Positions 21,085 through 31,272 of a stretch of DNA of 64,000 nucleotides are shown here, in pieces. Within the stretch, counting starts at the first letter, position 1; each line of letters opens with the position of its first letter. Under the pieces are notes generated by a model. It ran no database searches, was not told the DNA's origin, and saw only the letters and a list, made by a program, of their open reading frames with translations. A program made the position numbers and the translations under genes. The stretch is from NCBI GenBank assembly GCA_019918135.1, contig WBZZ01005644.1:1-64000 (forward strand), written 5' to 3'. Origin of the DNA: Paulinella micropora. Its lineage: Eukaryota; Cercozoa; Imbricatea; Euglyphida; Paulinellidae.

Positions 21085-21578
21085 TTGTTTTACACGGCCG
21101 CCCGCAGGTGATACTCTGCCTCGGGCAACACATAACAAAAACGGAAGCGGTCCCTGTAGCAGAGCCCCTGGACGAACAAAACGCAACAGAAGCCTAAGCC
21201 GCCCGAGCGCAGCCAGGCCGGCCAGTTCGCCGGTGCCAGGTAAAAGATAGTGCCTAGAAGCAAGTACAAGGGCTAATGATGCAGATGGCACCAAAAAAAG
21301 CCAGTCTCGTCGCCGGCTTTTTTTTTTGCCGCGCCCGGCCGCGCAAACAGCCAGACGCTACCCGCGGCGCGCCGCCTGGCTGCCCTGCACAGCCGGGCGT
21401 GCAGACTGCACGGTTTATAGCGTTTGCGGTCCAGCCCCGGCAGCAGCACAAAAAAAAACAACCACCAGCACACGGCAGCGTAGACGCCAACACAGAAGGC
21501 CAGCGTCTGGAACGAGGACGGCCACACCTCGTCCGTGACCGGGGCGAGCGAGGGGGGGAGAGGGCAGGGTAGTCTCAT
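21085..21578 (-). CDS. Membrane-protein-like locus
   Basis: Minus-strand frames here encode hydrophobic helices (for example FCVGVYAAVCWWLFFFVLL and, lower down, GLGFCCVLFVQGLCY) separated by basic turns. The whole resembles a small multi-pass membrane protein of the type also seen at 41608-42372. Not all of it lies in one ORF, so it is probably broken. Family unknown. Confidence 0.35.
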
Positions 21579-21702
21579 GTTTGCTTGTAACAGACAGCAA
21601 GAGCGAGCGAGCAGTGCATTGGGGTTTGGCCAAGGGAGGAGGGAAGGTGTCTAGGGGGGGAGGGGGAAGGGGAGTAGTAGAAAGAAGCGACGGCCCTGGG
21701 AT

Positions 21703-21751
21703 GCTCAGCCAGAGCCTCGGCGCCAAGGACTTTGGCGGGCTCTGGCTGAGC
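21703..21751. repeat. Long hairpin
   Basis: Arms GCTCAGCCAGAGCC (21703-21716) and GGCTCTGGCTGAGC (21738-21751) are perfectly complementary over 14 bp. An inner stem CGCCAA / TTGGCG is separated by a five-base loop, and a four-base bulge lies between the two stems. The 21579-22099 stretch around it has no supportable gene, only purine runs and GA repeat. Confidence 0.8.
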
Positions 21752-22099
21752 GCGCCCGTGGCTAGCAAGCAGCGAGGTGCGGCGCGTGCTGGCCAACTAC
21801 GTCGTACTTCTGTTCAACTACCTCGAAGAAGCCGCGCGCAGGGGCTCCGCGCAGCCCGGGCGGAGGCGTCCCTGTCGGCCCCCGGGCTTGACACTTTTTA
21901 TTTTGTTGGCTTCGTGCTATGGCCGGAATACCAATATAGCTAGTTTTTGCTTAGTAAGTACTTAGCATAGTGTGGGTCACACTAGCAAAGACCAAAGAGA
22001 GAGAGAGAGAGAGAGGGGAGGGAGGGGGGGGGGGAGATGTTCTCTCTGTCCTTTTCCCTGTTTCTTTCTTTTTATCTCTAGGAGAAGCAAAAGTCGTTC

Positions 22100-22708
22100 A
22101 TGCAAAAGTGTGGCTTGCGCACCTTTGCGCTGTCCACGCCGGCGGGGCACGTACGCGGCAGAATCTGCCGCGTGAGCTACCTATGGCCACAGACCAACAA
22201 TCAGTCGGACCAGCGAGTCGTCGACTTTTATCAACGCTACTACCAAAGCCCCAAGGGGCTGCACGACTCCTGCTTAGTGTTGTACCCCGCCAGCCGCCAG
22301 CTGTGGCGACGACGTCTCGTGCGCGAGCTCCTGAATCGCCCAGGAGGGCACCTCGTGCTGTACAACATGAGTGCAGAACCGCTATCAGCAGCTATTTGGT
22401 TGAGTTGGTTAGCAGAAGCTGGAGTCCCGGCTGCTAAACTGTCCTCCTTCTGCCGTACTTTGGAAATGGTAAACGGGCCTACCCACACTTATTGGGACCT
22501 AAGCGGGCCTGTCGAGAGGCTTCCGGCGGCTACATCGCATCCCACCAGTGCAGAGACCGATCAGGCTCAGCGAAACAATGCTGACATTACCAATGCTGAC
22601 ATTACTCAGCCTCCGCAAGCCAATGCAGAACCCGATGCCGACGAAGATGGACTTCCTGCTAACGACCCAATTTTCGTACGCCAAAATGCTATTTATCATA
22701 ACTCGTAA
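22100..22708 (+). CDS. Unknown protein, 202 codons
   Basis: The ATG at 22100 opens a complete frame ending TAA at 22708. The N-terminal half is basic with Tyr/Trp-rich strands (WPQTNNQSDQRVVDFYQRYY). The middle has GGHLVLYNMSAEPLSAAIWL, and the C-terminal 60 residues are low-complexity, acidic and Asn/Pro-rich, including a repeated NADIT. An AATAAA lies about 70 bp downstream (near 22779). I recognise no family. An acidic disordered tail suits a regulatory or DNA-associated protein, but that is guesswork. Confidence 0.5.
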   Translation: MQKCGLRTFALSTPAGHVRGRICRVSYLWPQTNNQSDQRVVDFYQRYYQSPKGLHDSCLVLYPASRQLWRRRLVRELLNRPGGHLVLYNMSAEPLSAAIWLSWLAEAGVPAAKLSSFCRTLEMVNGPTHTYWDLSGPVERLPAATSHPTSAETDQAQRNNADITNADITQPPQANAEPDADEDGLPANDPIFVRQNAIYHNS

Positions 22709-22839
22709 GAAGCAAGTTTTTATTAAAGAATGTTTTGGTACTTTGCGTGCTAGTAAAAGCTAACGCGTTACGGAGGGGAATAAAGCTGTTATTGTATAGA
22801 CTTCCCAAGTAAGCGCGGCTATTTAAAATCCCTTACCGC

Positions 22840-22910
22840 TGAGGTTTGTAAAGAGCGTGATGTGGCTAATAAAGGCAAAAGCCAGCCAATTTTCTTTTCA
22901 AAAAGAAGAC
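22840..22910 (+). repeat. Dispersed repeat, second copy of 18085-18150
   Basis: AGGTTTGTAAAGAGCGTGAT followed by GTGGCTAATAAAGGCAAAAG and CCAGCCAATTTTCTTTTCA matches 18085-18150 with few changes. The shared string includes AATAAA, so it may be a gene 3' end duplicated with its flank. Confidence 0.75.
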
Positions 22911-23162
22911 TACCTTGTAAACAAAGGTGAGCCAAGGCACCTCTGCCTCATGTTAATGCGCCCCGAACAAAGGTTGCAGGATTTGGTGACAGGTGCAAGA
23001 TAAGCATGGCACAGAGGCAGCACCACGAAAACGACGAGAGCAAGATAAGAGCGGGGCTACCGTCCCCCGTCGCAATCCTCTGGGGCCTGGACGCGGGTCT
23101 GGCGCAGGCGGCAGCCGACGAAGCGCGCGCGCCCCCCCCCCCCCCCCCGCGCCGGGCTCGGC

Positions 23163-23711
23163 GTGCTCGGCTTTGCCCTATCCAACGCACAGCGGCGACG
23201 CGAGTTGTTGGCTACACTTTACTGCCCACTGCCTCTGCTAGAGGAAACGCTGCAGGACTTGCTCACACAAGCCCGTATGAGGGAGCCCGGGGGGCAGCAC
23301 GACCTGTGGCAACTCTGGTGCCTGTTTAGTAACAACCTGCATGGGACTCGCCGCTTGTGCAAAAGGCGAAAGGGTATATACCACTGGCGCCAAGATGCGG
23401 TAAATGCGCTAGTGCGTCTTTTGTGCCGGCTAGGCGTACCGGCCAACAGCTACGCACAGCACAAAAGCCAAGCGGCCCAGTGGGAGTTTCTGCGGCGTGC
23501 GTACCTGGGAGCGAACCCAGCGGACCTGCCGCGTGCACGCGCAATACTCAACGAGGGCTTCCAGGAGGCGGCGACCATGTGTTACCATAAACTGGTGGCG
23601 CGCCAGTCCGTCCGGGTCGCCGATGCCTTGCGTCTTTTGTACGCGGAGCAAGTCCTGCCTTTGTGGCGGCGGGGGGGAGGCTGGTTGGGACGTGGCAGTG
23701 CGTTCTACTGA
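23163..23711 (+). CDS. Unknown helical protein, 182 codons
   Basis: A frame rich in Leu, Arg and Ala with amphipathic helices (LLEETLQDLLTQARMRE, DAVNALVRLLCRLGV, VADALRLLYAEQVLPLW). No ATG sits at a clear 5' position and a C run lies just before it, so the start is uncertain. It continues into other open stretches of similar composition. No family is recognised. It belongs to the virus-like region and may be incomplete. Confidence 0.35.
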   Translation: MLGFALSNAQRRRELLATLYCPLPLLEETLQDLLTQARMREPGGQHDLWQLWCLFSNNLHGTRRLCKRRKGIYHWRQDAVNALVRLLCRLGVPANSYAQHKSQAAQWEFLRRAYLGANPADLPRARAILNEGFQEAATMCYHKLVARQSVRVADALRLLYAEQVLPLWRRGGGWLGRGSAFY

Positions 23712-24701
23712 CGCGCGCGATGACCGTGCGCTGGAGGCTCTGGCCGAACGGCACGCACACCTGCAGCTCGGCGCCAAACCCTACGCGTACTTAAGCTGTG
23801 TGTTAGAGCGCCGGGGTTACGCGCTGAGGGGTGTGTGTTCGGAGCCGCATCTGGGCGCGGGGGACTATCAGATTCTTTGGTTAGACCTCAACGACGGTTA
23901 CACGCGCTGGTTCAGCCAGGAGCTCGCGCCCTGGGCCGAGTCGCACCTAGGGTGGCCGACCTGTGTGTCGGACTTGATTGGTCAATATTGGGGCCCTGCT
24001 GGCATGGGGTGTTGAACTTATTTCCACGCCCCGTCGGAAGAAGCGATTTTTTTATTTCTGCACAATCAATCGTGTTTCAGCAACTTCCTTCGTGCAGCAG
24101 CGTTTGCAGACGGGAAGTCATTCAGAACCCCCGCCAGCCCCCAGTCGCAAATTTTGTCTTGTGTCTCCCCTTCCCCTCCCCTGAGTCCAGAATGTACAAA
24201 AAAATTAATAAGAAATCTTTGACAAAAGCTTTGATCTTGGCATCTCTCTCCCCCCGCCTTTTGTCAGCTAGTGGTCGACCCCGGCGCCGAGCACTTTCCG
24301 GGGCTGTCGCGCGGCTCGCTGGAACGACTGGCAGCGCTGCTGTTGCTAGGCGGGACTAGACCTCCCTGGCTGGACCTGGAACTGCTGAACAGGCTGCTGC
24401 GCGCGCTGTGCCGCCTACCAGTAATTGTGCACGCTTATGTGTGCTTCCTCTGCGAACGAAACTTCAGGCGCAGCGGCCAGATTACTCGCTTATCTCGTTT
24501 ATACTAGAAGGGGCACGACTTGTACGGCAGGCTGCCGAGACGTTCACACGTACCGTGGAACAGCTGTGTCGGCACGCCCCGGCTGCCAACAGCTTCGTGC
24601 TCGAGGACCTAATGCCCAGAAGGCTACTGAACCTGTTGGCGTCGCAGCTCCTGAACGGCCTCTCAACCGCCGTGCTGGGTGCTTTCGACGAAGACCGCTG
24701 A
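23712..24701 (+). other. Open stretches of unknown coding potential
   Basis: Several plus-strand stretches (within 23712-24015 and 24271-24701) read protein-like, non-repetitive sequence, for example YQILWLDLNDGYTRWFSQEL and RGSLERLAALLLLGG. They are separated by an AT-rich intergenic-type segment (24016-24265). I cannot tell whether they are separate small genes or remains of a larger one. No family is recognised. Confidence 0.3.
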
Positions 24702-26170
24702 TGGCGGCTAGTAACCGTACGCATGGAAACCTGCTGGCGACCGTCGGTGCTGGGGTTCTTGATTGGGGACTCGGCTAGGCAAACTACCTGGCCCGGTGAG
24801 GAGTCCCCGACCTTGCCCCCAACCTTTCTGTCCATTTTTTCTCTTCGCGGAGCCGATAGGTTGGAACTAAGAGAGGGGGGGGGGGGGCGGAAGGAAGCAG
24901 GGGAGGGAGTAAGCACGATATGCCTATGCATCTTCCTCCCTGTCAGGAAGCGGGAGGAGGGAGCGCGCCAAGAAGTTCTACAATCTTTTTGTTAAAGCTC
25001 GACAAATTCTTACACCCTTGGGGACGGGGCAAGACAGCTTGATCCTCCTCGGCCCCTTCCTCTCTTGGTTTTCAGTGCCCATTATTGAAACCTTGTCAAG
25101 TATTTCTTTTTATTAATTTTTTTTACACCGGCGAAGCGCGCCCCTGCCTTCCCTCTCCCGCTCCCGATTCTCAGACAGTGGACTAAGACAATTCGTGCTT
25201 CCTCCTTCCCTGCCTCTTCCCTCTGCACGCGCAAAAAAGGGACGAGAGGGGGGGGGGGGGAAGCACACCCCGCCCCCTTCTTCTTCCTCCTTCCCTCCCC
25301 TTTCTACCCCCTCCCCCCCCCCCCCCTCCCCGTCTGTTCCCTTTGTTGTTGGGCAAAAAAAAAATTCTTTTCCTTTTTTCATATTTTTCTGACCTTGCGC
25401 ACGATGATGGCCGAGCCATGGCACGGACGGGACCCCGTCTGGGTAGTGAGGCTCTTGTCCTCCTAGCACATTGACCACCGCCCATCCATCCGCCGCAGGG
25501 CCGTACTGGAGCACGGTGCTCCGCTCCTAGTTCGCAGTGCCCCCAAAATGTAAGACCGCCGAGCTGTAATTCAAGCGTATTCTTTTTCGCACTCTCTTGG
25601 CGCCCCTACCCCTCCCCCTTCCCTCCCGCTCCCGATTCCCCTGCTCCTTGAGCCCCCCGGGCTCAGGGGGCTCAGAGGGAGGGAAAAAAGAAAGGGATAG
25701 GGGGGGGGCGCCCCCCCCCCCCCCCGTCTGTTCCCTTTGTTGTCGGGCAAAAAAGATTTTTTTTCCTCTTTTCATATTTTTCTGACCTTGCGCACAGTGG
25801 ACGAGCCATGGCACAGACAGGACGCCATCGTGGTGGTGAGGCTTTTGTCCTCCTAGCACCTTGACCACCGCCCACCCATCCGCCGCAGGGTCGTGCCCGA
25901 GCACGGTGCGTAAGATCTGCGGAAATAGGAAAATATGAAAAATGGAAAAGAAAGTTTTCTTCGGAACGCGTTTGCACGCGCTCTGAGGAGGGACGAGGGG
26001 AGGGAAAATAGCAGGGGGGCAAGGGAAACAGAGGGACGAAAGGGAGGACGGGGAGGGGGGAGGCACACCCCGCCCCTCCCTGTACACGTTCTCAGTGCCA
26101 AGATTAAAATTTTTTCTTTCAGTAATTTTTTCTCGCGTGGTTTTTTCTTGTACACCGGCGAAGCGCGCCC
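24702..26170. repeat. Repeat mosaic with two exon-like modules
   Basis: Contains the CAGTGCC/TTATTGAAACCTTGTC module near 25070, exon-like modules at 25394-25520 and 25789-25922, another CAGTGCCC module at about 25535, the TGAGCCCCCCGGGCTCA hairpin at 25649-25674, and G or C runs. Minus-strand ORFs that cross this stretch are read-through of the modules. Confidence 0.7.
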
Positions 26171-26179
26171 CTGCCCTCC

Positions 26180-26609
26180 CCCCATCTGAGCGAGTGCGTC
26201 GTGCAGCGTTTGCATTCGCGCCTTTTGCCTTTTCTGCTTGATAATGCTGATCGATTTCGGCCAGCAGCTCCAGGCTTCTAACAACGGTTTTGACGTCGCT
26301 TTGGAAAGCATCCTTGCTAAACATTTTACTACGGCACGCGCCGTCCTTGCGTACCATGATGCTGTTCGTGCTGACATCAGTCCAAACTAGTTTGGGCACC
26401 TGGCTCTGTTCTTTTTTTTCTCTGTCGTAACAAATAAATCTTGCGAGGGTCTCCTGAATTCTGTTAGCGTGTGTCTTGGACCAGCCCGACGGCCTTGTCA
26501 GTGTGGGTCGAGCCGCGGACGAGTTTACATGCTTCTGATTTTGGGCTGAGTTCTTTCCATTTTTGGAGAATTGTTTTGTATGACTCCCCTGTGCAACGAT
26601 ATCAAACAA
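26180..26609 (-). pseudogene. Kinase-like C-lobe fragment
   Basis: The protein-like part reads VPKLVWTDVSTNSIMVRKDG, then SDVKTVVRSLELLAEIDQHYQ. TDVSTN resembles the catalytic loop (D then N four residues on) and SDVKTVV resembles the 'D-x-x-S/x-G' helix of a kinase C-lobe. The segment LLAEIDQHYQ is close to LLGQIDRHYQ in the 717-codon ORF at 34690-36843, so the two are relatives. The rest of the frame is repeat sequence, so this is a remnant. Confidence 0.45.
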
Positions 26610-26680
26610 ATCGAATTACCAAGCCGCTAAGAAGACAGAGTAATAGGGCTTGACATCAAAGATGGACAATCTCGGCCAGC

Positions 26681-26785
26681 TTAGTATTCCCGGACCCCGA
26701 GCGAAGCAGCCAGGAGAGTATAGAAACCCGCATTGGCTCCAATATCTAAAAACACCAGCTCGCGCCCGAAGTGGCGCCTGCGTCG
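26681..26785 (-). pseudogene. FkbM-type methyltransferase motif I fragment
   Basis: The minus strand reads ELVFLDIGANAGFYTLLAAS, an excellent match to the SAM-binding motif I of FkbM-family methyltransferases (vlDiGANxGfys). Sequence on either side does not continue the family, so only this scrap remains. Confidence 0.6.
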
Positions 26786-27072
26786 TAGCGCTCGGTGAAG
26801 GAGGGGGGGGGGGGGGCCAGAGGGGAAAGAGTGCAGAGAGCAGGCAGTGCGGGGGGAGGGGGGGGGGGCGCTTAATGTATTTATTTTTCTTTGTGGCTTA
26901 ATTGTAATCAAAAATGTTTGGACGCGTGTTGTTGCCCAAAATCGCCCTGGCCACAGCCCGCTGGTCGATGTCTTGGAGTTTTTATTCTTCATAAGATTTG
27001 ATAGCTTTAGTATGTTTGTAGACAAATGCTTGTTGTCTATCACGCAATGCAAGAAGATCGCCCAATGCAATT

Positions 27073-27324
27073 CTAACCGTTGCTAGAGGCTCTATCTTTA
27101 GTGCATCGACAAAACTGTCTCCCCCTCACTGTTGTACGCTGGTTGTGTGGGACTGACATGACATAAAATTTATCTCCGTTTGATAAAGATGTATCTGTCC
27201 AGCGGTATGCGTAAACTTTCGCTACGAGTTCCTTAGGTTTTGCGCGGCTAGCTGACACTGAACTGCCGCATTTCCTACACCACGCGCATGAAGCGAACTC
27301 TTCGACATATTCTCGACCCCCCAC
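27073..27324 (-). CDS. Small Cys-rich ORF
   Basis: 83 codons with CAWCRKCG near the N-terminus and FCRC near the C-terminus, which could bind one zinc. The middle reads VAKVYAYRWTDTSLSNGDKF. No family recognised; could be part of a larger broken frame. Confidence 0.3.
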   Translation of the reverse strand: MGGREYVEEFASCAWCRKCGSSVSASRAKPKELVAKVYAYRWTDTSLSNGDKFYVMSVPHNQRTTVRGRQFCRCTKDRASSNG

Positions 27325-27413
27325 TCTTCCCCCCTCTCTCTCCTGCCCCTTCTATTTGTTAGTCCCCATCCCGGTGCAAAGTCTAAGAATGTCGAAATTC
27401 AATTCAGCGTAGA

Positions 27414-27866
27414 TTGTACTTTTTCAGTGCGCCCTTCCCCCGCTGTTCCTTCCTCCCCGACAGGCGCACGACAAGAGAAGGGGAGTGTGCTGCTCGTTCT
27501 GAGCAGTTTAGGTTCTTGGGCCCTAATCTAACCAGCTTTGCGGATGCAATCTTGTTGTACGAGGAGAAGTCGCACCAGTGTTTGTCAGTGGTGGCAACCA
27601 CGGAGGGGAACGTGTCGGAACCTGTATGGCTGGCGTTGCAGCTGGCGGAATGTAGCCCTGGCGCCGCCGCGCTGCAAACCTTTGGACTTTTCAACGCTTC
27701 GAGCTTCAGTAATTGCACGTCGTTCAAAAAGCCGTCTTTTGAAGAGGACGGAGTTGTCGATGACAGCATTGGCTTTCACATGCTCTTGTACAATGACACA
27801 AATGGCAATAATTACGGGCTTGCACAAAGCACGGATAACCCCAACAGCCAAATGCCCAGGCTGTGA
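27414..27866 (+). CDS. Unknown ORF with Asn-rich C-terminus
   Basis: A plus-strand frame with strand-rich sequence (SFADAILLYEEKSHQCLSVV, PVWLALQLAECS) and several N-x-S/T sites (NVS, NAS, NCT, NDT). This suggests a secreted or lumenal protein if expressed. The codons before about 27490 look non-coding, so the true start is unclear. It ends at 27866 and AATAAAA follows within about 45 bp. It is convergent with the minus-strand gene ending near 27924. Confidence 0.4.
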   Translation: MYFFSAPFPRCSFLPDRRTTREGECAARSEQFRFLGPNLTSFADAILLYEEKSHQCLSVVATTEGNVSEPVWLALQLAECSPGAAALQTFGLFNASSFSNCTSFKKPSFEEDGVVDDSIGFHMLLYNDTNGNNYGLAQSTDNPNSQMPRL

Positions 27867-27923
27867 GCTGGATCCGATGGCGCTGTGGCCCCCCCCCCCC
27901 AAAAAAAAAGAAATAAAATTTAT

Positions 27924-28509
27924 TTAAACTGCAGGTTCCTCTTCTCCGCTCACCGCGTCTTCCGTTCGCCATAGCAAGCTGTCAATGCAGTCGTCGTCGT
28001 ACACTATGTATGTCGGGCCTACCATTTTGGTAGTGACGAAAGCACTATACGCATCGTAGTCCTTTAAACACTCTTGCAAGAACGTGCGATGCTTTCTCTT
28101 GAATGACAGGTATCATCGCCTTTGAGGATGAATTTCTCCGTGCCGTCCTCCAAGTCGGACAGATCCAACCCAGCAGTGCCCCACATTCTCGCCAAATAAC
28201 GCGGAAAATCTTATTGCGTTCGATTTCGGGGCATTGTCGCTTTCCTTCGAATTGAAAGACTGCGTTTAGTTTCCTCCAATCAACAACGTACTTGAAGAAG
28301 CATTCATGCAGTTTAATGTAAGCTTTGACAAAGACTTTTGATCCGGGATAATCGTAGCAAATCGAAAGTCTGTCGACGGCTTTCAGCATATCTTCAAGGA
28401 ACTTTCCTTCGAAGTTCTTGAACTCCTCGTTAAAGATGGTAACTGCAACCAGTGGTTGATGGGCAAGGACACGCAGGTCAAGAAACCCTCTGCTCTCGTT
28501 CCACCTCAA
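27924..28509 (-). CDS. Unknown minus-strand locus, tail-to-tail with 27414-27866
   Basis: The upper part reads LVAVTIFNEEFKNFEGKFLE and VFVKAYIKLHECFFKYVVDW. The lower end reads GPTYIVYDDDCIDSLLWRTE and ends TAA with AAATAAA directly after. Not all of it lies in one frame, so it looks broken. No family recognised. The short AT-rich spacer 27867-27923 has poly(A) signals for both strands. Confidence 0.4.
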
Positions 28510-28544
28510 GTGGCAGTATTGGAGTTTAGTCTCACCAGCAGCCC

Positions 28545-29990
28545 TTTGGAGAAAAAAGCTTTTCTGATCTGGACCGATGAAAAAAAGTAGGCGCTGGAGC
28601 AGCTCCTGGGGCAGCTGGAGCAGGTCACCCCGGGGAGTGAGTAAGGGGAGCAGAAGAGACCCCCCGCTCCAGCCGCCTCAGGGGGGTGCTCCAGCGCCTA
28701 CTTTCTTTAACCGATCCAAATCAGAAAAGCTTTTTTAGATTTTTTTTCTCCGTGCACATTTTTTTTCGGGGACCTTCCCGGGGGGATGAGAAAGAGGGAG
28801 GGAAGGGAAGAGGGAGGGAGGAAGGGAGGGGGAAGCCCCGCCCCCCTTCCCCCGGGGAGGTCCCCTTCCCGAAAAGAAAAATGCGCACGGAGAAAAAAAA
28901 ATCTGAAAAAGCTTTTCTGATTTGGACCGATGAAAAAAAGTAGGCGCTGGAGCAGCTCCTGGGGCAGCTGGAGCAGGTCAGTGGTCCCCGAAGAGTGAGT
29001 AAGGGGAGCAGAAGAGACCCCCCGCTCCAGCCGCCTCAGGGTGTGCTCCAGCGCCTACTTTTTTTTACCGATCCAAATTAGAAAAGCTTTTTTAGATTTT
29101 TTTTTCTCCGTGCCCATTTTTTTTTCGGGACGGGAGCCTCTTCGGGGGAAGGGGAGAGTGAAGCGAAGAGAAAGGGAGGAGGGGAGTGAAGCAAAGAGGA
29201 AGGGAGGAGAGCGGGGAAGCTCCCGCCCCCCGGGGAGATCCCTTCCCGAAAAAAAATGCGCACAGAGAAAAAAAAATCCAAAAAAATTTTTTTCTGATTT
29301 GGACCGATGAAAAAATGTAGGTGCTGGAGCTGCTCCTGGGGCAGCTGGAGCAGGTCACCCCGGGGAGTGAGTAAGGGGAGCAGAAGAGACCCCCCGCACC
29401 AGCCGCCTCAGGGTGTGCTCCAGCGCCTACTTTTTTTACCTGTCCAAATCAGAAAAGCCTTTTTAGATTTTTGTTTTCCGTGCACATTTTTTTTCGGGAC
29501 GGGAACCTCTTCGGGGGAAGGGGAGAGTGAAGCGAAGAGGGAGGGAGGAGGGGAGTGAAGCAAAGATGAAGGGAGGAGGGGAGTGAAGCAAAGATGAAGG
29601 GAGGAGGGCGGGGAAGCTCCCGCCCCCCGGGGAGGTCCCTTCCCGAAAACAAAATGTGCACGGAGAAAAGAAAATCTAAAAAAGCTTTTCTGATTTGGAC
29701 TGATGAAAAAAAGTAGGTGCTGGAGCAGCTCCTGGGGTAGCTAGAGCAGGTCACCCCGGGGAGTAAGGGGAGCAGAAGAGACCCCCCGCTCCAGCCGCCT
29801 CAGGGGGTGCTCCAGCGCCTACTTTTTTTACCTGTCCAAATCAGAAAAGCTTTTTTAGATTTTCTTTTGCGTGCACATTTTTTTTCGGGACGGGAACCTA
29901 TTCGGGGGAAGGGGAGAGTGAAGCAAAGAGGAAGGGAGGAGGGTGGGGAAGCTCTCGCCCCCCGGGGAGGTCCCTTCCGGAAAAAATGTC
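28545..29990. repeat. Array of four 360-390-bp units, each with dyad symmetry
   Basis: The unit anchor TAGGYGCTGGAGCAGCTCCT starts near 28589, 28940, 29317 and 29714. Within each unit GTAGGCGCTGGAGCA pairs with TGCTCCAGCGCCTAC about 115 bp on, and TCAGAAAAGCTTTTT with its near complement around the CT-rich centre. The array thus alternates two kinds of dyad about every 180 bp. One unit also holds internal copies of GGGAGGAGGGGAGTGAAGCA. Confidence 0.9.
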
Positions 29991-30332
29991 TGGAGGCGAG
30001 CATGCAATTATACATGCACCGTGAGACGAAGGGCCTTGTACCCACGGTTCTGCGTGCGTTTCGGGTCGGCGACAGGGAAATTGGCGAATATAAATATTGG
30101 ATGTGCATGCCAGTGGCCGGTGCGCCCCTGCGGTCTAAGCAACTAAGCAACTACAAACATCCGCATCCAACCAAAAAACAAAGCAGTCCATTTGCGATGC
30201 CATTATTCGAGACGCTGGACGTGAGCTAGCTGTGTTGCAGAAAAATCGCTTTGTGGCGATAGATTCAGCTGCACAGAACTATCTGTACTCAACAAGCAAG
30301 CAAGCGCTGCACGCGACTTTGACAACAAGCGG

Positions 30333-31055
30333 ATGCTGTTTGTTGAACCGGCTCCAGCCGACTCAAAAATAGACTATCGCTCGGTCCATCGCAATGATTT
30401 CATCGTTGATTTCTATGGTCTTCGGCTTTCGAATCCAAGTCTGCGTATGCCCAAGGTGGAGCAAGTAGTAGGTTTTCTCAATGAAATGTCCTTCTACTGC
30501 GGTTGGCGCGGAATGCTAGGCTCCGTGAACAAGTACGGCTTTGAATGGTTGCCATTCAACACCGTGCTACACGTGGTAAAAGCTTATTTTGAAGACAGGT
30601 CTGAGACCATGCGCAGGGTTGCAGCAATCTGGTGCGCGGATGTGTTAATGCAAAAAAGGCCGCATAGCCCCGTTTTCTACTGGTATTTCTATCTTGCCAA
30701 ATGTGGCACACGTTGGGACAAGAACATACTCGTACCAAGATACCAAAAAGATCGCGAGGCTGCAGACCGAATTCAACTCACAGGATCGCGGCTGCGGGAG
30801 CTGGGTTTGCTAATCGAACCCCAAAGCCAAGGGTTTCTGACATTTATAATTGATAATAATGGCTGGAATCTGCTGACATTTACAGAACACATTTTCCATG
30901 GTGCTAAACCAGATACACTGCATTCCATTCTGTGCGAAATGACGATGGAACTAATTACGTTGGTGCTGCTGCACTACTCCACGTTGAAACCCTCCAAGGC
31001 TTCGGCCCAAGACTCTAGCGTCCTGAGAAATGCCCAGATCGCAGCCCCCAAATAG
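30333..31055 (+). CDS. Unknown protein, 240 codons
   Basis: An ATG at 30333 opens the annotated frame, though the same frame is open a further 100 bp upstream. It encodes a compact, non-repetitive, Tyr/Trp/Phe-rich sequence (DFYGLRLSNPSLRMPKVEQV, FYCGWRGMLGSVNKYGFEWL, SPVFYWYFYLAKCG) ending with a helical Leu-rich segment. AATAAA follows near 31117. I recognise no family. Coding-like sequence also occurs at 30000-30230. Confidence 0.5.
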   Translation: MLFVEPAPADSKIDYRSVHRNDFIVDFYGLRLSNPSLRMPKVEQVVGFLNEMSFYCGWRGMLGSVNKYGFEWLPFNTVLHVVKAYFEDRSETMRRVAAIWCADVLMQKRPHSPVFYWYFYLAKCGTRWDKNILVPRYQKDREAADRIQLTGSRLRELGLLIEPQSQGFLTFIIDNNGWNLLTFTEHIFHGAKPDTLHSILCEMTMELITLVLLHYSTLKPSKASAQDSSVLRNAQIAAPK

Positions 31056-31272
31056 CGCGAGCTGTTCAGCCTGAGCCACGTGCCGGCGAGAAAGTGTTGA
31101 ACAAACTTTTTTTAAAATAAACCAAGCCGGAATTTCAATTGGTTGGGGCCTGGCATACTGCGTCCTCCAGCCGTTGCCAGGCCGAGCCGAGCAGCGAGGG
31201 GGTAACAGAAGAATTTTGGATATAGGGGAAAGCGCGCCCCTGTCCTCTCCTTCCCCTCGCCGCGGGCTGGAC

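Noticed and set aside
28686-29754. Phe/Ser-rich ORFs in the dyad array
   Set aside because: They repeat in each unit on both strands because of the inverted symmetry and lack unique sequence.
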